From: Triticum aestivum
Taxonomy: Eukaryota > Streptophyta > Magnoliopsida > Poales > Poaceae
NCBI RefSeq assembly: GCF_018294505.1
Contig: NC_057808.1
Coordinates: 227,537,780 to 227,601,779 of the forward strand
DNA: 64,000 nt
Direction of reading: 5' to 3'
In this document: positions 56,882 through 64,000 of the stretch, in pieces
Layout of the letters: the number at the start of each line of letters is the position of its first letter
How positions within the stretch are numbered: the stretch's first letter is position 1
The notes under the pieces: generated by a model
The model's input: only the letters and a program-made list of their open reading frames with translations
Told to the model about the DNA's origin: nothing
The model's database searches: none
Position numbers and translations under genes: made by a program

Positions 56882-59527
56882 TGTAACATCCCAAATTTTC
56901 AATTTGGAATGTTATACATTAGATCATAATTGCATATCATATTTTATTGCATTTTGGCTAGATCCTAGAAATTCTACGCAACTCAAGGACCCACGGAGAG
57001 AGTTGGGGATTTCGTTATTTTCATATTTGAGTTTTCTCGAATTTTGAAAATAAGATCATTTGATTTTATTTATTTTATCATCAATTATTCCAATTTTAAA
57101 AGTAAGAGAGAGGGAATAAAATGACTTTCCCAAAATAAAGGAATATTGAGGATTTAATTAAAAAATCAAATAAGATTTTATTTTGAAGTTTTTCGCTATT
57201 TTATTTGAATTTAGGAAAATACGCGTTTTCCAAAATTGCATTTAGGCCCCAAATAAATGTTCATCTTGTCCGTCTTGATTTTAGAAGTCGGAGAAAATTT
57301 ATTTCGGGATTTTTGGAGTCCGTGTAGTATTTCATTTTATTGTTTTTCTGCGTGAAATTATTTAAAAAAAACACGAACCGACTTTGGGCCGTGTTCGGCC
57401 AGGACTCCCCCTGGCCGGGCCTTTATAAGGCGCCGCCCCGAGCCCGTCAGCCCACCCGAGCCCCGCGCCAACCCTAACCCTAACCATCGCCGCTGGGCCC
57501 CGCCGCCCCTGCCCGCCGTCCCCCCGCCCGCCGCCGACCCTCCGGACGCCGCCGCCCCGTCCCGCCGGACCCCGCCGCCGCCCGCCGGACCCCGCCACCC
57601 CACCCGCCGGACCCCGCCGCCCGACGCCAGAGGTAGCCGCCGCCCCCGCTAGCGGCGGTTTTCCTCGAGAAAACCGTACGGTTTTTCCGCCGGTTTTTCG
57701 TTCGGTTTTGTTAAAAAAAACCTAGATCTGTTTTTTTCGGTTATTTAGCGGACGTTCGTCCATACGTTTGTTTGAACGAACGGTTTTTGTTTTTTTCGCA
57801 GACAGCGAACGTTCGTTCGTTAGCCTGTTCGTCCGTTTTTCTTTTTCTCGGATTTTCCGCGATTATTTCTGATCGCGATTTCTGATCTGTTTTTCGTTCT
57901 AGTATGACTTTTCGCTCGTTTATCGGAATCAGGCGATTCAAGCGCCTAGAGTTTTGTCTCGATACCCTCTTTCTGTTTAACCAACTCAAACAAGTTTTTG
58001 CTTCTGTAAAATTTGACTTAGGTCCAGATTAGTAAACGAAGCTTGTTTCTTTCGCCGTTTGACTTTCGTTGCTTCGTTTGATTTGATTCTTTTTGCAAAC
58101 CGGAGTTCTTAAGTTGAACTTTCTGGTTAGATCTCTTATTTGAGTTTTACCTGTGCATTAGACGAGTACTTATTGTATGCTTGTTTGTTTGCGATAGAGT
58201 ACCCGGAGTGCGCCGCTTGTTACTTCGAATCCCTAGGTTTCACGGATCATCGGCAAGGCAAGTAACAATTTGATCATACCTCTTTTCATACCCAGTTTTA
58301 TTGCATTAGATCAATCCTCAAACAATTGCATGATTAGGATCTGATTAAATTGTGGGTTGGGAAGTAGCTGATGAGGTAGAACCTATTGCCCTGTTTATTA
58401 CCAAACCCTTGGGAGTTACTTCTACGTTTGCTTATATTGCTATGCTATGCTAGTAGACGTGGATTGGGTGAGTGTATCCATGACAGATGTGAGATTGTTA
58501 ATTAATGGTTCAATTTAAGGTGGCTACTTAAACACACATCTGGGTGGATTGAGGCACCTGGGTATTCCAGTGATTGCCTGTTTTTATGGACCGCCACCCA
58601 GGCTCAAAGGGATCATGAGATTATTCATGCTAGAAACTTCCGTGTGCAGCCACAAGCTATTATGGGCTCTAGCATAGTTGATTAAGTTGTGTGAACTCTT
58701 ACAGTGGTAGACTAGCAGATGTAGGGGTTGTAGGTGGTACTGTCTACCCGATCGTAAGGTGCAAACGCTTCTGAAAGACTATGTCTCGGTCATCCGTTTC
58801 TCAAACATCATGTAGTGCGAGAATCCCAACGGAGGAGATCGAGTCTTGTGGGGAAAAGTGCGCAAACCTCTGCAGAGTGTATAAACTAATCATGGTTAGC
58901 CGTGTCCCCGGTTATGGACAACTTGAGTATCTAGTACTTGGATTATCATGTGAATCTCATCATGTTACTTTAATTAATTTTGTTGGGATTAATGTTGAAA
59001 CTTAATTGGGATTGAGATGGTGTCACCCATTCTCAATGTTTTCAACCAACTTTGTAGTTAAATAAAATTTATTCCTTTGTAGTAGGGAAATATTGGCTTT
59101 TCGCAAAACTGTAACAATAGAGCTTTCCACCAGCCAAATATGCATGTAGTATAGCATTATTCTGTTCATTACTCTCTATGTGTTACCTTGCCAGCATATT
59201 CCATGTGCTGACCTGTTTTCGGGCTGCAACGTTTCATGTTGCAGACTTTTCAGACGACGAGTAAGGTGCCTTAGGTCGTGGTTCTATACTCAGTGATGCT
59301 GTTGGAGTTGATGGACTCGCTTATCTTCCAAGTCTTCCGCTATTATCATTTTTAGATGGCCTTAAGCCATATTTATCGTATTAAGTTCTCTTTTGAGACA
59401 TTCGATGTAATAAGTGTGTGATTGCTACTCTGTTATAAATCCTTCGAGTACTGTGCGTGTCAGCATTACTGATCCAGGGATGACACTGATGCACGGAGAC
59501 TTGACCGTCTGAGGTCTGGTCGCTACA
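56882..59527 (+). repeat. Chromovirus 2, 3' LTR
   Basis: 2646 bp, partner of 48821-51434. The GC-rich stretch (57480-57650) differs from the 5' copy by several repeat-unit indels. Confidence 0.93.
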
Positions 59528-61168
59528 GCTTATTTTCTCCACATTAATAGATCATACATATTTAGAGGGCAATTTTTATTGCATGCACCGATGACAACTT
59601 ACTTGAAGGATCTTACTCAATCCATAGGTAGGTATCTCTCATGGCAAAACTTGTTTTAAGGGATGTTTGGAAGCACAAGCAGTATCTATACTTGGTGCAA
59701 AGAATTTGGCTAGCATAAGGGGGAAAGGCAATCTCAGCATGTTGGATGATCCATGACAATATACTTTATTTCGGATATAAGAAAACATAACCCATTATGT
59801 TGTCTTCCTTGTCCAACATCAACCTTTTAGCATGTCATATTTTAATGAGTGCTCACAATTACAAAATATGTCCAAGATAGTATATTTATATGTGAAATCT
59901 CTCTTCCTTCAATATTCTTTCATGAATTGTTCAAGTGACCAATTCTACGTTTGCTAACTTTCAATGAGTTTACTACCTGTACTTATTATGTGTGAAGTCA
60001 TTAATCCCCATGTTATTAGCATATGAATCATATATAAATTCAGATTTATGACATTCAATTCATTCAACCATTTACTCTAGGATAAACGTGAAGCACATGA
60101 GTAAATGACAAACTACACCAAAAGATATAAGTGAAGAACACTGAGTAGTCAAATAATTAATTAGCCATGAGAGGATTATTAATAATTCGGATCCAATGAT
60201 TTTATTCAAATAGCAAGTAAAATTGAAAATACGCTCCAAGCAAAACACATATCATGTGACGAATAAAAATATAGCTCCGAGTAAGGTATACGGATAGTTT
60301 TGAAGACGAAAGAGGGGATGCCTTCCGGGGCATCCCCAAGCTTAGGCGCTTGAGTCTTCCTTGAATATTACCTTGGGGTGCCTTGGGCATCCCCAAGCTT
60401 AGGGTCTTTCCACTCCTTATTCCCATCATATCGGTATCTCACCCAAAGCTTGAAAACTTCAATACACAAAACTTAACAAAACTTCGTGAGATAGGTAGTA
60501 TGATAAAGAGTAAACCATTCGCTTTGGTACTGTCAAAGACAAGGTTCATAATTGTTCCCACACAATTTCTACTGTACCATATCATTTCTACAATTTATAT
60601 TGAGAAATATAAGCCATAGAAACTAGAAAACAAGCAAACTATGCAATGAAAACAGAATCTGTCAGAAACAGAACAGTCTGTAATGATCTGAACAGCAACC
60701 ATACTTATGCTACTCCAAAAATTATGAAATAAATTGGTGGACGTGTCTATTAATCTTTTGCAAAAATAATCAACTCAAAAGCACTCTTCTGTAAAAACTT
60801 GTAGCTAATCTCATGAGCGCAAAGTTTCGGTTTTTTACAGCAAGATCACATTAACTTTCACCCAAGTCTTCCCAAAGGTCTTACTTGGCACTTTATTGAA
60901 ACAAAAGCTATAAAACATGATTACTACATTAGCTTAATCATGTAAACACACAAAAACAGTAAGGGTAAATATTGGGTTGTCTCCCAACAAGCGCTTTTCT
61001 TTAATGCCCTTTTAGCTAGGCATGATGCTTTCAATGATGCTCACATAAAAGGTAAGAATTGAAACATAAAGAGAGCATCATGAAGAATATGACTAGCACA
61101 TTTGAATCTAACCAACTTCCTATGCCTAGGGATTTTGTGAACACATAATTTACAGGAACAAGAATCAA

Positions 61169-61426
61169 CTAGCATAGGAAGGCAGAACAATAAAACTCCA
61201 AAACTTTAAGCACATAGAGAGGAAACTTGATATTATTGCAACTCCTACAAGCATATATTCCTCCCTCATAATAATTTTCAGTAGCATCATAAATGAATTC
61301 AACAATATAACCATCACATACAGCATTCTTTTCATGATCTACAAGCATAGAAATTTTTCTACTCTCTACATAAGCAAAATTCTTCTCATTCGGAATAGCG
61401 GGATCACTAGTTCCTAAAGTTGACAT
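61169..61426 (-). CDS. Small conserved-looking ORF in family B
   Basis: 85-aa frame, MSTLGTSDPAIPNEKNFAYV onward, with two Cys pairs near the end (YACRSCNN; FYCSAFLC). The only sizeable non-repetitive frame in the internal region. Possibly the remnant of a longer gene of the autonomous partner. Function unknown. Confidence 0.35.
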   Translation of the reverse strand: MSTLGTSDPAIPNEKNFAYVESRKISMLVDHEKNAVCDGYIVEFIYDATENYYEGGIYACRSCNNIKFPLYVLKVLEFYCSAFLC

Positions 61427-61472
61427 TCTTCCAAACCCGCTTTAGATGATAGTATTATTCATACTTCAAAAT

Positions 61473-61660
61473 ATATAAGTGAAGTTCATGGAGCATTCTA
61501 CAATTAATATAGGCTAACCAATATCCAAGCCCGAAATGTATAAGTGAAGCACATGAAGCATTCTATAAAACCATACTCAAAAGATTTAAGTGAAGCGCAA
61601 AGAGCATTCTATAAGGTCATACTCAAAAGATATAAGTGAAGCACATGGACCATTCTATAA
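61473..61660 (+). repeat. 46-bp tandem repeat
   Basis: The phrase TAAGTGAAGC-CA-G-AGCATTCTATAA recurs at about 61539, 61585 and 61631 (46-bp spacing), with a more diverged copy at 61473. Confidence 0.8.
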
Positions 61661-62686
61661 ATCGATGAAGAGATATCTCATACTAGCATGGTTTTTAAAG
61701 AAAAAGGAAAACACAAGGGACACAAATCATGTGAACAAAACAAAACCGAGGTATACCGATATTGTTGAAGAAGAAAGATGGGATGCCAACCGGGGCATCC
61801 CCAAGCTTAGATGCTTGAGTATCCGTGAAATATTTACTTAGTGTGCCTTGGGCATCCCCAAGCTTCAACTCTTGCCTCTGTTTATTCTTCTCATATTGAT
61901 AGTTCCTCGATCTTTGAACACTTCATCCACACAGAACTTTAACAAAAACTTTGTGAGATCCGTTAGTATAACAAAGCAAATCACTACTATAAGTACTGTT
62001 TCAAACCAATTCATATTTCGTTTTTGCATTATAGCTACTGTAATGTAACTTTTCCATGGCTTAATCCACTGATAGAAATCGATAGTTTCATCAAAACAAG
62101 CAAGCTATGCATCAAAAACAGAATCTGTCTTAAACAGGACATTCTGTAGTAATCTGGAAGTTTAGCAAACTTCTGTAACTCCAAAAATTACAAAATAAAT
62201 TTGACAATTTGAACAATTTGTACAGAAGTAATGTGAAAAAAGTTTCAGACCCATTCGACCTTCCAGTAAAAAAATGTAAAATCACGCGCTACAGCCAAAG
62301 TTTCTGTTTCTGTTCTGCACATAGTAAACAAGCAATCTAATCATCCTAAAACCAAAGCTTGGCACATTATTTTTATAATATAATGGATATACACAAGGGG
62401 ATAATTATTTACAGAGAAACTTCCATGAAAAATTCTACATTGTTTCCGTGAGCATGAACACAAGTGCTCAAGGTCGACCCTCACTTCTTCAATGCATAAC
62501 TTTCCAATCACTTCTCTTTTTGAAAAACTTTTTAGGCATGAGAGGCAAGTAATTTTTTTGGTATTTTCATTCTTTAAATTTTTTTGTATGTTTCACCCAC
62601 AACTAAATAGAAACAAAAAGGAAAAACATCTACTTAGTGAAGAAAGCAAACAAGCATACACGAGAATATCAACCCCACGCTATTGC

Positions 62687-62704
62687 TCCCCGGCAACGGT
62701 GCCA
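62687..62704 (-). other. Primer binding site, tRNA-Asp-like with one mismatch
   Basis: On the minus strand TGGCACCGTTGCCGGGGA, one base different from the family A site, 10 bases inside the family B 5' LTR. Confidence 0.8.
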
Positions 62705-62714
62705 GAAAAGAGCT

Positions 62715-63706
62715 TGATAATCCCCAAGTGCAGGGAATCATCGTAGCAATTTCCAAAGGTGGAAGTGATAAGTATGGATGTCGAACCCACAAGGAGCTAA
62801 AGGTAAGATCAATATTCTCTCAAGCCCTATCTGCCACTGATACGACTCTACGTACACCAAACGTTTGCTTCCAACTAGCAACGAGAAATAAAACTACGTT
62901 GTGGGTATGAAGAGGATAACTTTGTATGGTAACGGAGAGCTAAAACATAAAAGTAGGTGCTATTATCATAAAGTTAGAATATACTACTAAATATTATAAA
63001 TAGCGAGTGTGGAATAATGATGGATCGGTGTGGGAGAGCATCAAGTCCTCTTTATTCCCATACGCAACCCAAAGACAAAGCATCAGGTTCTCCCCCTTGT
63101 GCTTCCTCCTCCATGGCCTCCCCCCTAGATGGGGAGAGGTTCTCCCTCTGGTCCTTGGCCTTCATGGCGATGATGGCCCCTCCGGGATCCTCCTCCATGG
63201 CCTCCGGTGATGATGGCCCCCTCCGGCAGGGTGCCAGAGAGGGCCTAGATTGATTTCTCATGGCTAAAGAGGCTTGCGGCAGTGGAACTTCCGATCTAGG
63301 TTAATTTCTGGAGGTTTCTGTATATATAAGAGGTTTTGGCATCGAGAACAAGTCAAGGGGGTCTCCGGGCTGTCCACGAGGTAGGGGGCGCGCCCAGGGG
63401 GGTGGGCACGCCTCCCACCCTCGTGGGCAGCCCGGGACTCTTCTGGCCTAACTCTTTTACTCCATGGCCTTCTTCTGGTCCAAAAATAAGCTCCGTCAAG
63501 TTTCAGGTCAATTGGACTCCGTTTGGTTTTCCTTTTCTGCGATATTCTAAAACAAGGAAAAAACAAAAACTCGCACTAGGCTCTAGGTTAATAGGTTAGT
63601 CCCAAAAACCATATAAAATAGCATATAAATGCATATAAAACATCCAAGGTTGATAATATAATAGCATGAATACTTCATAAATTATAGATACGTTGCAGAC
63701 GTATCA
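62715..63706 (-). repeat. Family B 5' LTR, internally deleted
   Basis: 992 bp against 1564 bp for its partner. The ends match; three internal stretches are missing (see findings). Confidence 0.88.
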
Positions 63707-63711
63707 AGGAC

Positions 63712-64000
63712 GTTGATGCGAAGATGGTGGCGCAATGGGTGCAAGGCATCACAGGAAACAAGGATAACCCCAGGGGGTCCCGAAGAGTTTTACCATTCGA
63801 CGCCAACAACCAACCAGACCAGGTCTATTCTTTATTTCCGAGTGTTTTTCATTCTGACTTGCAGTTGTTTATTGAGTCAACCATCCTTTGTTCACCTCTT
63901 TTGCTTCGCAGATCTATACGAAGACATACTCAATGCCGAACGGGGAGCAAGAGCAGTATCAGGAAGGAGAAGAAAGTGGAGGCGAAAGCATGGATTGGCA
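63712..64000 (+). pseudogene. 'Putative gypsy-type transposase' gene, second part
   Basis: Continues the gene at 45636-46486 after the family B insertion: VDAKMVAQWVQGITGNKDNP to 63822, donor CAG|GTCTAT, an 89-bp intron (63823-63911), then YTKTYSMPNGEQEQ to the window edge. The HPED codons before the insertion join in frame here. It runs out of the window. Confidence 0.8.

Larger units (their letters stand above)
48821..59527 (+). mobile_element. Second Tekay-like chromovirus, complete
   Basis: LTRs 48821-51434 and 56882-59527 (both TGTAACATCC to GCTACA), primer site, an extra ORF, gag-pol, polypurine tract. The 5-bp duplication GCTTA is perfect at 48816-48820 and 59528-59532. The LTRs are close to identical apart from indels in the GC-rich part, so it is the youngest element of this nest. 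Three stops and one frameshift in gag-pol make it defective. Confidence 0.95.
59528..62714 (-). other. Family B internal region, 5' part
   Basis: Mostly non-coding. Holds two diverged copies of a block of about 500 bp (60290-60770 and 61745-62220), a 46-bp tandem repeat (61473-61660) and several GGCATCCCCAAGCTT motifs (60328, 60387, 61793, 61850). No gag or pol motif seen. Confidence 0.7.
46487..63706 (-). mobile_element. Family B gypsy-like element, non-coding, split by chromovirus 2
   Basis: Minus strand: 5' LTR 62715-63706, tRNA-Asp-like primer site, internal region of about 4 kb once the nested element is removed, polypurine tract AAGCTTGGGGATGC (48051-48064), 3' LTR 46487-48050. The duplication AGGAC is perfect at 46482-46486 and 63707-63711. 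No gag or pol is recognisable, so it is non-autonomous. It splits the antisense gene of the Tat-like element. Confidence 0.9.
44551..64000 (-). mobile_element. Tat-like LTR retrotransposon with antisense gene, partial
   Basis: On the minus strand, 44551-45098 behaves as a 3' LTR (TGATGGCGAC start, CCACGACA end). It is preceded by a purine-rich CGGGGGCTAA tract at 45099-45108. A plus-strand gene begins within 600 bp, so it is antisense to the element. Grass Tat-lineage gypsy elements are known to carry such an antisense extra ORF between integrase and the 3' LTR, which is the basis for the name. No minus-strand polymerase is inside the window. The left duplication candidate is CCGGC (44546-44550); the right one is out of view. 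Confidence 0.55.

Noticed and set aside
61465..61660. Regular 46-bp repeats considered as a CRISPR array
   Set aside because: Units are directly adjacent without unique spacers, in a plant LTR element; no cas genes.

Overview
This window is intergenic DNA from a large grass genome, most likely Triticeae (wheat, goatgrass or barley type). Three things point there: an Angela/BARE1-type Copia LTR, two LTR families that start TGATACGTCTCC and use a tRNA-Asp primer site, and many elements nested inside one another. I see no ordinary single-copy host gene. Almost every real coding segment belongs to a mobile element, and most are broken by stops or frameshifts. Family names were recognised by eye and not checked against a repeat library.

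Left part (1-20542). After an unclassified GC-rich repeat comes the 5' end of a minus-strand gypsy element (family A: LTR, primer site, broken gag). It sits inside an Angela-type Copia element whose 3' LTR starts at 3466. That LTR is split by a complete Tekay-like chromovirus (3789-19116; target duplication ATATC/ATGTC) with 4-5 kb LTRs, and resumes at 19117. The chromovirus LTRs hold an intron-containing, coding-like unit of their own. Each LTR also contains a run of N, so those stretches are unknown.

Middle part (20543-33552). LTR debris carries a complete 8.2 kb Mutator-like element (MULE, 21048-29276; 146-bp terminal inverted repeats; perfect 9-bp duplication TATGAATAA). The MULE carries a four-exon transposase gene with two in-frame stops, a two-exon GRF zinc-finger gene that looks intact, and an unidentified small gene with its own TATA box. 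After it come a degenerate PIF/Harbinger transposon, a short-LTR element, and the first part of an L1-like LINE.

Right part (33553-64000). The LINE is split by a complete family A element (33553-43025; duplication GCAGC) that encodes gag and protease plus one extra downstream gene but no reverse transcriptase. The LINE resumes at 43031 and is cut at 44550 by a minus-strand LTR element of apparent Tat type. That element carries an antisense, TATA-driven 'putative gypsy-type transposase' gene and runs off the right edge. Its antisense gene is split by a minus-strand, essentially non-coding family B element (46487-63706; duplication AGGAC). Family B is in turn split by a second Tekay-like chromovirus (48821-59527; duplication GCTTA) with an extra coiled-coil ORF ahead of gag.

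The nesting gives a relative order. In the left part the Tekay-like element is younger than Angela, as is the family A fragment. In the right part the order is LINE, then Tat-type, then family B, then the second Tekay-like element; the complete family A element is also younger than the LINE.
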